Shown here: piece after piece, positions 44,051 to 52,900 of the stretch
Numbering within the stretch: the first letter of the stretch is position 1
Layout of the letters: the number at the start of each line of letters is the position of its first letter
NCBI RefSeq assembly: GCF_000953825.1
Contig: NZ_BBUL01000020.1
Location: 248,001-312,000 of the forward strand
DNA from: Cellvibrio sp. OA-2007
Lineage (GTDB): Bacteria > Pseudomonadota > Gammaproteobacteria > Pseudomonadales > Cellvibrionaceae
Direction: 5' to 3'
DNA length: 64,000 bases
The notes under the pieces: generated by a model
The model's database searches: none
Told to the model about the DNA's origin: nothing
What the model saw: the letters and a program-made list of their open reading frames with translations, nothing else
Translations under genes and position numbers: made by a program

Positions 44051-45139
44051 ATGAAAAATCTATTACTCACTAAAGGCTTTTTCCCTGAGGGTTTATTGCG
44101 CCCAACCATTAACTACATTTTACAAACCCAATTAGCTAATGGTTGTATTCCCTGGTTTACCGGCGGAAAGGCCGACCCTTGGGATCATATTGAAGCGGCC
44201 ATGGGTTTAACCATTGGCGGTGAACTGGCCGCCGCGCGCCGCGCGTATCAATGGCTGGTGGATGAGCAACTTGCTGATGGTAGTTGGTGGGCGAATTATT
44301 TAGATGATCAACCGGTCGATAAAAATCATCGCGAAACCAATTTTATCGCCTATATCGCTACCGGTATTTGGCATTATTATTTAGTCACTGAAGATAAAAA
44401 CTTTCTGCGTGATTTTTTCCCCGCAGTAAAAAAAGCCATCGACTTTGTGTTGCGCTATCAGGCACCGACCGGCGAAATCTATTGGGCAGTAGCGGAAGAT
44501 GGCAGCGCCAAACAAGATGCCTTAGTAACCGCATCCAGCTCAATTTATAAAAGTCTTGAATGTGCGCTGTTAATCGCACAGACACTCGGTGAAGAATCTG
44601 CCAGTTGGTATAAGGCTTATCAACAATTAGGCAATACACTGCGCCATCACCCCGAATGTTTTGACCGCACCTGGGAGCCGAAAACTCGTTTCTCTATGGA
44701 TTGGTTTTACCCGATCCTCACCGGCATAGCCCAAGGCAAAAATGCACAACAGCGCATCGACGCTAAATGGAATACCTTTGTTGAACCCAATATCGGCTGC
44801 CGCTGCGTGAGCGATGAACCCTGGGTCACAGTGGCAGAATCCTGTGAATTAACCCTCGCACTTTTAGCTGCAGGCGAACACGCAAAAGCAGTGACTTTAT
44901 TTAGCTGGTTATTTCAATTCAAAGATCAGGATGGCGGTTATTGGACGGGTTACAATTTTCGCGATGAGGTAATTTGGCCGCAGGAAAAAACCACCTGGAC
45001 CGCGGGCGCGATTTTATTGGCCGCCGATGCCCTCACCGAGCATACAGGTGCCGCCCAATTATTTATTCAATCTGCACTGAGTTTAGATTCCGCACGGGTT
45101 AAAACTAACCAATGCACAGCAAAACGGAACACTGATTGA
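44051..45139 (+). CDS. Alpha/alpha-barrel protein (phenyltransferase/prenyltransferase-like)
   Basis: 362 residues from ATG 44051; the longer frame from 43964 reads through the palindromic repeat and is not real. The protein is rich in Trp and alternating helices with QT-like repeats (LQTQLANGCIPWFTGGKADPWDHIEAAMGL, DEQLADGSWWANYL, FKDQDGGYWTGYNF), the look of an alpha/alpha toroid as in terpene cyclases and glycan-active barrels. Homologues are usually labelled phenyltransferase-domain proteins. No catalytic residues can be assigned. It is the third member of the GT4-methyltransferase cluster, but separated from it by the palindrome. Confidence 0.8.
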   Translation: MKNLLLTKGFFPEGLLRPTINYILQTQLANGCIPWFTGGKADPWDHIEAAMGLTIGGELAAARRAYQWLVDEQLADGSWWANYLDDQPVDKNHRETNFIAYIATGIWHYYLVTEDKNFLRDFFPAVKKAIDFVLRYQAPTGEIYWAVAEDGSAKQDALVTASSSIYKSLECALLIAQTLGEESASWYKAYQQLGNTLRHHPECFDRTWEPKTRFSMDWFYPILTGIAQGKNAQQRIDAKWNTFVEPNIGCRCVSDEPWVTVAESCELTLALLAAGEHAKAVTLFSWLFQFKDQDGGYWTGYNFRDEVIWPQEKTTWTAGAILLAADALTEHTGAAQLFIQSALSLDSARVKTNQCTAKRNTD

Positions 45140-45198
45140 TGTTCATCCGATTAGATTTTTTAGCCAAACTCATTTGATCTTTAGCGAAGCTAGCGACT

Positions 45199-45924
45199 AT
45201 GCGAATCCCACGAATTTACACCGAGCAAAATTTATTAAGCGGCGAACAGATAGCATTGGAAGAAGCGGCCTCGCACCACTTAAGTAAAGTGCTGCGCATG
45301 CAGCCGGGGCGCGAGCTAATTCTGTTTAACGGCGCCGGAGGTGAATTTGCTGCAACCATTCACGAAGTCACCAAAAAGTATGTGACCGTCAGCATTGCCG
45401 AACACACAGTAGACGACCGTGAATCGCCGCTGGAATTGGAATTAGCCATTGGCATATCCCGCGGAGAGCGCTTTGAATGGGTACTGCAAAAAGCCACTGA
45501 ACTCGGCGTTACTAAAATTACGCCGCTGATTACCGAGCGCACCGAAGTGAAAGTAGGTGGTGACCGACAAGAAAAAATGCACGACCGCTGGCAGCACATT
45601 CTGATCAGCGCCTGCGAGCAGTGCCAGCGCAATTTATTACCCGTGCTGAGTGCACCGGTGCAAATTTCGGATTGGTTACCGCAAGTAAAATCCGACCTGC
45701 GTTTTGTCCTGCATCACCGCGACAGCAAACGTCTGCCTGCCGAACAAAAACCCGAAAGCGTCACCCTGCTTATCGGCCCCGAAGGCGGCCTCAGCGAGCG
45801 CGAAATCGCCCATGCCCTTGAGCAAGATTTTAATGCGTTAACCTTAGGGCCAAGAGTATTAAGAACTGAGACAGCACCAGTCGCGGCAATTAGTTTAGTG
45901 CAGTATTTATGGGGGGATTTTTGA
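45199..45924 (+). CDS. rsmE: 16S rRNA (uracil-1498-N3) methyltransferase
   Basis: 241-residue SPOUT methyltransferase of 16S rRNA U1498. It begins MRIPRIYTEQNLLSGEQIALEEAASHHLSKVLRMQPG (PUA-like domain), and contains LQKATELGVTKITPLITERTE, LLIGPEGGLSEREI and LGPRVLRTETAPVAAI (the SAM-binding knot). It is of normal length. Confidence 0.97.
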   Translation: MRIPRIYTEQNLLSGEQIALEEAASHHLSKVLRMQPGRELILFNGAGGEFAATIHEVTKKYVTVSIAEHTVDDRESPLELELAIGISRGERFEWVLQKATELGVTKITPLITERTEVKVGGDRQEKMHDRWQHILISACEQCQRNLLPVLSAPVQISDWLPQVKSDLRFVLHHRDSKRLPAEQKPESVTLLIGPEGGLSEREIAHALEQDFNALTLGPRVLRTETAPVAAISLVQYLWGDF

Positions 45925-45960
45925 GTTTAACTACTGTGATAAAGCAACCTTCTCGCCTCC

Positions 45961-45999
45961 AATAGGCAATTGGACGGAACTGTAATAGGCAATTGGACG
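45961..45999 (+). repeat. 16-bp tandem direct repeats
   Basis: AATAGGCAATTGGACG occurs at 45961-45976 and 45984-45999, a 23-base period. The first copy is also part of CCAAT-AGGCA-ATTGG. It lies in the 214-base gap between rsmE and the DTW gene; the spacing of about two helix turns recalls protein-binding iterons or transposon-end repeats. No transposase is nearby. Confidence 0.8.
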
Positions 46000-46138
46000 C
46001 AAGTCTAACCGTCTTCCTGCCCATTCAATGGGAAGATGAGTGCCTTGTACTACTACCTAAAGGCGCCATTAATTTCATCCTTAATGATTATTTGTATGGC
46101 GTAGTATTTGTGGGGGGAAGGGGTTTAATAAAAAACGA

Positions 46139-46600
46139 ATGAAAATATTTTTACTCACTCATGAACGCGAACTGCAGCGCTTAACCAATACCGGCGCGTT
46201 GGCAACAAAGGTTGCGCCTGAAATCGTAGAGCGAATCGTCTGGGCGAGAAACATACCTGATCCGTCGTTGCTGGATGCAATCAACCACGGAAATACGGTA
46301 TTGCTGTACCCAACAGACGATTCCGATTTTGCACCAATCGAATCGTTTGAAAATATCATTTTGCTGGATGCCACCTGGCAGGAAGCACGCAAAATGTTTA
46401 ATAAAAGCCCTTATTTAAAAAACCTACCCAGAGCGCAGATCAAACCCCGGCAAGCATCCCAATATCAGCTAAGGCGCAATCAGCCGGAGGGAGGATTGTG
46501 TACGGCTGAGTGTGTGGTGGAAATACTCATTGCAAAAAATCAGATTTATGTTGCTGGGCGTTTGGATGCTGCATTTACAATTTTTAATTCGCAGCCATAG
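46139..46600 (+). CDS. DTW-domain protein (tRNA aminocarboxypropyltransferase-like)
   Basis: 153 residues with the DTW signature LLDATWQEARKMF and the downstream YQLRRNQPEGGLCTAECVVEIL. TapT/DTWD enzymes add aminocarboxypropyl to a tRNA uridine using S-adenosylmethionine. It is shorter than E. coli TapT and lacks the N-terminal cysteine zinc part, so it is a compact subtype. The 197-base gap after it (46601-46797) shows nothing notable. Confidence 0.85.
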   Translation: MKIFLLTHERELQRLTNTGALATKVAPEIVERIVWARNIPDPSLLDAINHGNTVLLYPTDDSDFAPIESFENIILLDATWQEARKMFNKSPYLKNLPRAQIKPRQASQYQLRRNQPEGGLCTAECVVEILIAKNQIYVAGRLDAAFTIFNSQP

Positions 46601-46797
46601 CGCTGTCCCTACGCATTCCTGATGCTGAACTATCACTAACTATGTATCCAACCACACAGACAGACGTAGCAAAAGCCTAATAGGATAAATGTGTTCCAGT
46701 TAAATTGAGCTGATGAACGCCAACCTTCTGTACAAAGTCTACAGTGACTAAGTTGATTAACTTGAGATACATGCCTTTTAATAACGCGGTGGTTTAT

Positions 46798-47058
46798 ATG
46801 TCTAATGAGTTGAAATTTGAATATGAAGGCATGGAGGTCAGCGTGATTTACAATCCAGCAACAAATAGCGTTAAGCGCATCGTTACCGAATCCGGTACGG
46901 AAATTCATAACGATGAATTAACCTTTGATAAATCGGCAGTCGCAAATTTCGGAGTAATGAGCGCGGAAGAGCAGGCAAAAATAGCGACTGCTTGGGGTGC
47001 AGCAGGAATTAAAACAAGAATAGAAGAGGGGCAGCTTGGTTCAATTAAAAACGCTTAG
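46798..47058 (+). CDS. Small hypothetical protein
   Basis: 86 residues from ATG 46798 (longer starts at 46744 and 46771 are possible). It is acidic, with beta-like N-terminus (LKFEYEGMEVSVIYNPATNSVKRIV) and helical C-terminus (SAEEQAKIATAWGAAGIK), and has no signal peptide or membrane helix. Not recognised. Start choice is uncertain because no clear ribosome site is present. Confidence 0.6.
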   Translation: MSNELKFEYEGMEVSVIYNPATNSVKRIVTESGTEIHNDELTFDKSAVANFGVMSAEEQAKIATAWGAAGIKTRIEEGQLGSIKNA

Positions 47059-47202
47059 TGTGCTTACCAATATAGTAGGCTGCAACTATGCATCCTACGC
47101 CAATTAGGATTACCGGAAATCCGTCTATCAGTCCACGACGAAAGACGCCTTTAATGATATTACTGTACCGATCACATAAAGCCACAACACAAATTTATTC
47201 AT
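47045..47202 (-). pseudogene. Possible frameshifted small membrane protein remnant
   Basis: Two overlapping minus-strand frames together resemble one small two-helix membrane protein: MNKFVLWLYVIGTVISLK (from 47202) and, in another frame, DGFPVILIGVGCIVAAYYIG ending at 47045. A frameshift near 47140 would join them. It follows the NYN remnant. Weak evidence. Confidence 0.3.
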
Positions 47203-47290
47203 AATTAAATTTTTGCTGTGTTCGGTCAATAATGGAATTTGGTATGTTATCGCAGTCAATAAGCAAAGCAATATTTTTGGTTTCTGACAT
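47195..47290 (-). pseudogene. 5' remnant of a NYN-domain (PIN-like) gene
   Basis: ATG 47290 has AGGA eight bases upstream on the minus strand. It begins MSETKNIALLIDCDNI, the start of NYN-domain proteins with the metal-binding Asp pair (LLIDxDN). After only 31 codons the frame stops (FNYE-stop) and no continuation is visible. NYN proteins are predicted RNA nucleases. It is most likely a truncated leftover of a once complete gene. Confidence 0.65.
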
Positions 47291-47383
47291 TGGGGTTTCC
47301 TGTGGGAGCATTTATAGGCCGCTTTCGATCAAAAGTAGCCTAATAAAATTGCTCCAGACAAAACAGTACGTGGCAATAAACAA

Positions 47384-48040
47384 CTACTTTTGAGCTAAAA
47401 CTTTTTCGATATTGTCAGAAAGAAGGCGATCATTCACAGCTACAACATAGCAAGCTTGGCGTCGTGTAGGATCTTTGTGTTTCTTTGCGAGGCGATTGCA
47501 ATGAAACAAAGCTCTTTCTATAGCAATTTCTTCGGTGATATAGGCATTCAAGTGGCCTTGTGCATTGATCCCAAAATTGTTGGTGGCATAAGCTTTATTT
47601 GCTTTGGCGTTCTGGTAGGCTTTCTTAAAATAGTAGTTTTTAAATAATTTTTTAACTTCATCTGATTGACTGTCGATGTTTAATGATTTTATGTCTGCCG
47701 GTTCGCTAATTTCTTTCGGGATATTACGCGTTTTTTCACTAGTGATTTTTCCGTCGATTGAAATAATGTTGCAATCCCACTGATATTTTTCTTTGCAATT
47801 TTTCTTTGCACTTTTTATCGCTTCTTCTGGCGAACTCCCCTCGCCATAAGCTGACCCGGGTTCCATAAATTGAGGAACAGCAAATGCTTTATGTTTTGCA
47901 CTCTTTTTTAAATATTGTTGATAGGTGTGATATTGCTGAAAATCGACAAGTTCAAATGGTATTTTTTGATCAGCAAGGCAAAAGGATGAAAAAGCAGTGA
48001 AAGATACTGCCGTGAGAAGAGATGTGATTCCTGAACGCAT
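47384..48040 (-). CDS. Secreted hypothetical protein with two Cys repeat motifs
   Basis: 218 residues with a signal peptide (cleaved near FCLA-DQ). Two similar segments are seen: GSSPEEAIKSAKKNCKEKYQWDCNII and TEEIAIERALFHCNRLAKKHKDPTRRQACYVV, each with an A-x(4)-C..C pair recalling DUF4189-like helical repeats. Probably periplasmic. Not recognised further. It is a single gene upstream of the fkbp-chp run, with a 93-base gap. Confidence 0.75.
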   Translation of the reverse strand: MRSGITSLLTAVSFTAFSSFCLADQKIPFELVDFQQYHTYQQYLKKSAKHKAFAVPQFMEPGSAYGEGSSPEEAIKSAKKNCKEKYQWDCNIISIDGKITSEKTRNIPKEISEPADIKSLNIDSQSDEVKKLFKNYYFKKAYQNAKANKAYATNNFGINAQGHLNAYITEEIAIERALFHCNRLAKKHKDPTRRQACYVVAVNDRLLSDNIEKVLAQK

Positions 48041-48133
48041 TAATTGCTCCTTATAAAAAATTGGATATTTGTGTAGGTTTTTACCTTAGTATTGATTTTA
48101 GTTTGTTGTAGTTAATAACTGCGGCATAGTGAA

Positions 48134-48472
48134 TCAGTCATCCCTCGTCAGCACTTCCAACAACTCAATCTCAAACACCAAATTCGAATTGGGTTTTATC
48201 AGCGCGCCGATTTGGCGTTCGCCGTAGGCTAAGTGGGCGGGAACTTGCAGTTTGCGTTTGCCGCCTACTTGCATGCCCATTAGGCCTTGATCCCAGCCTT
48301 TTATCACGCGGCCGGTGCCGATAACACATTGGAAGGGTTTGTTGTGGCGGTGGGAGGAATCGAATTCGGTGCCGTCTTCGAGCCAGCCGGTGTAGTGGGT
48401 GGTGATGAGGGCGCCTTTGACGACGGTTTTACCGTCGCCAAGTTGCAGGTCTTCAATGATGAGGTCGTTCAT
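48134..48472 (-). CDS. FKBP-type peptidyl-prolyl cis-trans isomerase
   Basis: 112 residues, a single FKBP domain: GALITTHYTGWLEDGTEFDSSHRHNKPFQCVIGTGRVIKGWDQGLMGMQVGGKRKLQVPAHLAYGERQIG. The pocket residues Y, D, F, V, I, W and Y are conserved. No signal peptide, so it is cytoplasmic. It starts 23 bases after chpC and may share its transcript. Confidence 0.95.
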   Translation of the reverse strand: MNDLIIEDLQLGDGKTVVKGALITTHYTGWLEDGTEFDSSHRHNKPFQCVIGTGRVIKGWDQGLMGMQVGGKRKLQVPAHLAYGERQIGALIKPNSNLVFEIELLEVLTRDD

Positions 48473-48495
48473 AGCTGAGGGGGTTGTGCGGGGGA

Positions 48496-48981
48496 TTAAT
48501 TATCTAAGTGCAGATAATCCAGAAACGCGCGCTCCATGGCTTCTACATTGGGTATTACCGCTTCTTCGCCCGCCCAGGAGACGTGCATAAGTTCGAAGGG
48601 TTTGTTGTCGCTGTCTTCGCGTTCAGAAATTTCTTCTTCCGTAACACGCGCCAAACGGGGCAAGCCCTGGGTGAGGATGGCGATAAATGGCAGGGATTCG
48701 TGTGCGCCAGTGGTGTTAAGTACGGCAAAACGCGAGCGGCTGGCGACGCCGGGTTTGTCTTCGCCGTTCATCACTTCAAAGGAGAAGAGCGGAATGGTCT
48801 GTTCGCGCCAGTTGCAGTTGCCGAGATACCAAGCAGGCGCATCGGCGACAGGAATCACTTGGGACACAGGAACAATTTCGGCCACGGTCACGTTGGGGGC
48901 AAGCAGCAGGCGCCCCTGAAGCGGAATGAGCAGGCTGGCGACTTCTTGTATCTTTTTCTCGATGCGCTGGGGAGCTCTCAT
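48496..48981 (-). CDS. chpC: CheW-like protein of the Pil-Chp system
   Basis: 161 residues with a CheW fold: LLLAPNVTVAEIVPVSQVIPVADAPAWYLGNCNWREQTIPLFSFEV, followed by the second half of the beta barrel (LPFIAILTQGLPRLARVTEEEISE). CheW proteins link receptors to the CheA-type kinase. Its place directly after chpB matches ChpC of Pseudomonas. It is the last gene of the chemosensory run. Confidence 0.92.
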   Translation of the reverse strand: MRAPQRIEKKIQEVASLLIPLQGRLLLAPNVTVAEIVPVSQVIPVADAPAWYLGNCNWREQTIPLFSFEVMNGEDKPGVASRSRFAVLNTTGAHESLPFIAILTQGLPRLARVTEEEISEREDSDNKPFELMHVSWAGEEAVIPNVEAMERAFLDYLHLDN

Positions 48982-49050
48982 GAAGATCTGATCCTGTTGG
49001 TTCTTGTTGTGCTTATTAATTGTCGCTAGCGAATGCCCTGATCAGATTCG

Positions 49051-49968
49051 TTAGCGCTTTAACTGTGCCAGTGCGCGCGCCAAATATTCGGGTGTGCCAT
49101 TGAGGCTGACACAACCAGTGGCGAGGGCGGAAACGGGCATTGAATCGCTGGTGCAATCCGCGGGCGATTGCGCCCAGGCCTTGCCGCCAACTTGTTTAAT
49201 CAAGCGGCAACTGGCCGCGCCATCATCACCCATGCCGGTAAAAATAATCAAGCCGCAGCGCTCGCGGTAAATGCGCGCGGCATTGGCGGCTAACTGGTCA
49301 ATCGAGGGGGCATAACTGCCTTTCCATGACTGGCCATAATTCACTACTAGGGTGCCGTTTGCCAAAATTTCAACCGGGTCGCGGGCGGTTACCAGGGTCA
49401 GACTATTGGCTTCTAGTACCACACCTTGTGTTGCCACCATCGCTGGGTAGCTACCTGCATTGGTCATCATGCGGTTCAGTGTTACCGCCTGGTTTGCATC
49501 TATATGTTGCACGTACAAAAAGGCGATGCCCAGATTGGCGGGCAGTTGCGCCAGAAACCGTTTTACTGCTGCCGGGCCGCCGGTAGACGCGGCCAGTACC
49601 CAGAGTTCACTGGCGGGATTGGCCTGTTGCAGGTTGATGTCGCCGCGCAACCGTTGCAAACGTAGGCCCGTGCGCCGCAACCAGGCGCTGTGTTCGTCGC
49701 TGCCCGGCGCAAATTCGCTGCTGTCGCTGAGGATAATCGGCACCCGGCTCTGTGCGAATAACTGCTCCAGCAGTTGTTGGTCGTCGCAATAATCCTCGGC
49801 GACATCGACTACCCAGGCATCCAGCGGTTGTTCAAGTAATTGTTGAGCTGCCGCTTCGCGCGCTGATAGCAGTAGATGGCAGCCCACCTTGTGACCCGAG
49901 TGAGCAATCAACTGGGTTAGCGCCTGCTGCTTGTGGGCACTATCGACCAGTATTCCCAGCTGCAGCAT
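49051..49968 (-). CDS. chpB: Methylesterase of the Pil-Chp system
   Basis: 305-residue CheB-type protein-glutamate methylesterase. The receiver-like N-terminus (1-110) is poorly conserved. The C-terminal catalytic domain has the triad segments ASTGGP (Ser), QHIDANQ (His) and GMGDDGA (Asp). It removes methyl groups from receptor glutamates, opposite to PilK. It begins nine bases after chpA. Confidence 0.93.
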   Translation of the reverse strand: MLQLGILVDSAHKQQALTQLIAHSGHKVGCHLLLSAREAAAQQLLEQPLDAWVVDVAEDYCDDQQLLEQLFAQSRVPIILSDSSEFAPGSDEHSAWLRRTGLRLQRLRGDINLQQANPASELWVLAASTGGPAAVKRFLAQLPANLGIAFLYVQHIDANQAVTLNRMMTNAGSYPAMVATQGVVLEANSLTLVTARDPVEILANGTLVVNYGQSWKGSYAPSIDQLAANAARIYRERCGLIIFTGMGDDGAASCRLIKQVGGKAWAQSPADCTSDSMPVSALATGCVSLNGTPEYLARALAQLKR

Positions 49969-49977
49969 AGCGGCGCC

Positions 49978-52900
49978 TTATTTCACGGTTTTGCCGAGCA
50001 ATTCGTTGATGTTGTTGAGCAGCAGATCTTCCTGATAGGGCTTGCCCATGTACTTGTTCACGCCGAGGCTAAAGGCGCGCTCACGGTGTTTTTCGCCCGT
50101 GCGCGAGGTGATCATGATGATCGGCAGATCTTTCAGGCGCGAACTGGTGCGAATATTTTTGGCGACTTCAAAGCCGTCCATACGCGGCATTTCGATATCC
50201 AGCAGCATCACATCGGGGATATGGTCTTGCAGCACTTGCAGTGCTTCTACCCCGTCTTTCGCGGTGATGACACGGAAGCCTTCGCGTTCCAGGAAGCGGC
50301 TGGTTACCTTGCGTACGGTTACCGAGTCGTCCACTACCATGACGGTCTTTTCCGACAGATCTTCCTCTGGTACGGCGCCCGCTTTGGCAGGCTCCAGCAA
50401 TACGGTGCTCTGCAGACCGAGCGCCAGTTGTTCACGGATCATGGCGTGCAGATCCAGAATCACCACTACGCTACCGTCGCCCATTACCGTGGCGCCCGAT
50501 ACACCGCGCACCGCACTGAACTGGGCACCGAGGGTTTTCACCACAATCTCGCGTGAACCGAGCAGGCGATCCACTTGCAGCGCGACCGTGTGTTCGGTAC
50601 TGCGTACTAACACCACCGGCAAAGGCAGGGTTTGACCATCGAGTTTCGGTTGGGCGCTGGAGTCGAGCAGGTTGCCGAGGTAGCGCACCAGATAGTTTTC
50701 GCCGGCGTAATCAAAGCGGGCGGTGTCATCTTGATAGTAGTGCTCCAGCTCAAACGGGCTGACGCGCACAATACCTTCGATCGAGTTTAGCGGGATGGCG
50801 TAAAGGTCGTCGCCAATTTGCACCATGAGCGCGCGGTTCACCGATACAGTAAACGGCAGGCGAATTGTAAACTCGGTGCCATTGCCCCAGTTGGAATCGA
50901 TAAACATGGCGCCGCCGAGTTGTTTGATCTCGGAATGCACTACGTCCATGCCCACACCGCGGCCGGAAATTTGCGTTACTTTCTCTGCCGTACTGAAACC
51001 GGCATGCAGAATAAATTGGATGATGTCTTGATCGGCGAGTTGTGCATCAGCCGACATCAGGCCGCGTTCAACCGCTTTTTCACGCACACGCTTGAGGTTG
51101 ATACCGCGCCCGTCGTCGATCAGGCGCAGGATCACATCGCCACCTTCGCGGCCGAGGGTTAGCAGGATGCGGCCATTGGGGTTTTTACCGGCGGCGATAC
51201 GCTCATCGGGTGTTTCAATCCCGTGGTCAACCGCGTTGCGCAGCATGTGTTCAAGGGGCGCAACCATGCGCTCCAAGACGCTACGATCCAGTTCGCCTTC
51301 GACGTTATCCAGCTCGAAATCTACTTCTTTGCCCAGTTCGGTCGCGGCTTGGCGCACGATCCGGCGCAGGCGCGGTACCAAGCGGGAGAAGGGCACCATG
51401 CGCGAACGCATCAGGCCTTCCTGCAGGTCGGTATTAATCCGCGACTGTTGCAGCAGCAGGGTTTCGGTGTCGCGGGTTTTATCCGCGAGGGTGTATTTCA
51501 AGTCCATCAAGTCCGATGCGGATTCGATCAGCGAGCGCGACAGCTGCTGCAACTGCGAGTAACGGTCCATCTCCAGTGGGTCGAATTCTTCGTGTTGCAT
51601 CATTTGTTCTTGGCGGAACAAGACCTGTGCTTCGGTTTCGATATCGAGGCGGCGCAACTGTTCTTGCAAACGCTGGATGGTGGAGTCCATCTCCTCGATA
51701 GATCCACTCAAGTCGATGACTTGTTGTTCCATACGGCCACGGCTGATGGAGGTTTCACCGGCAAGGTTTACCAGTTCTTCGAGTAATTCGGCCGAGACCT
51801 TAACCACTTCTTGCGGGCCAGTGCGGCGCGCCGCCAAATGCTGTACTTGCGCCGGGCCGCTGTTGCCAGAGCGCAGGCCGCTGCCGTATTCAGTGCCGGG
51901 AATAGCGCCTGGAACCGGTGCAACCGGTTTGGCTTTGGGGGCGAAGGTCAGTACGTTAGGTTTCTGACTGGGGCCATCATTGCGTGTATAGCTATCATTA
52001 TCAGCGCTGTTGTCAGCTAGATCGCGGGTATTGTCGATAATAACAGTAGGTGTGCTGTAAGCAGGTTGCTCGTCGTGTAATACCGGAGGATCTTCGCTGA
52101 ATTGAATACCTTCAACTACCTCATCAACGCTGACGTACTTATCCTCAGTTGTTAACTGATCGTCAACCGCGACATAGTTATCCAGTACCGGAATATCGGT
52201 TGCTTGCAGCTCATCATGGCTTGTTGCACCACTATTCATACGGGCTTGCGCCTGGCTAACGCCAGCGTGCATGCGGTCTTGGTAATCGTGCAGGCGATTG
52301 AAGAAAGACTGATCCAGCTCGGCATCGTCATCCATTTCGATCAGGATGGTTTCAAAGTCATGCGACAGGTCGCCCAAGTCGCTCAAGCCCGCTAACCGCG
52401 CACCGCCTTTGAATGTGTGCAGTGAACGTTTCAGTTCTTCGACGCAATCGGTGTTATTCCAATCGTCCTGCCACTCATTGAGCGAAGTGTCGATTTCTTC
52501 TAGCAGTTCGCCCGCTTCTTCGAGGAAGATCTCGACGATTTCTGGATCAAAGTCTTCATCTACTGTTTGCTCTGCCGGTGGTTGTGGCGCCACCAATTGA
52601 ACCTCAGCCTGGGGTTCAATGCTCTCAGTAACGGGTAACTCGGCGACAGGTTCGTCGGCTTCTTCCTCTATTGCTTCTGGGAGTTCGCTTGCTACTGGAT
52701 CTGGATTTACCTCTAGCTCTATAGCGATTTCGTCTTCGCTGCTGTCTGTTTCGAGGCTGTCTTCCTCAACCAAACTGATTTCGGGCAGCAGGGTGTAGGC
52801 TGTGTTATCTACTTCCTCATCAATAAGCTCGATGGTTTCATCGTCAGCTTGAGCCAGCGTGTCGTAGGGGGCCGGTTCGTCGAATTCAATCTCTTCATCC

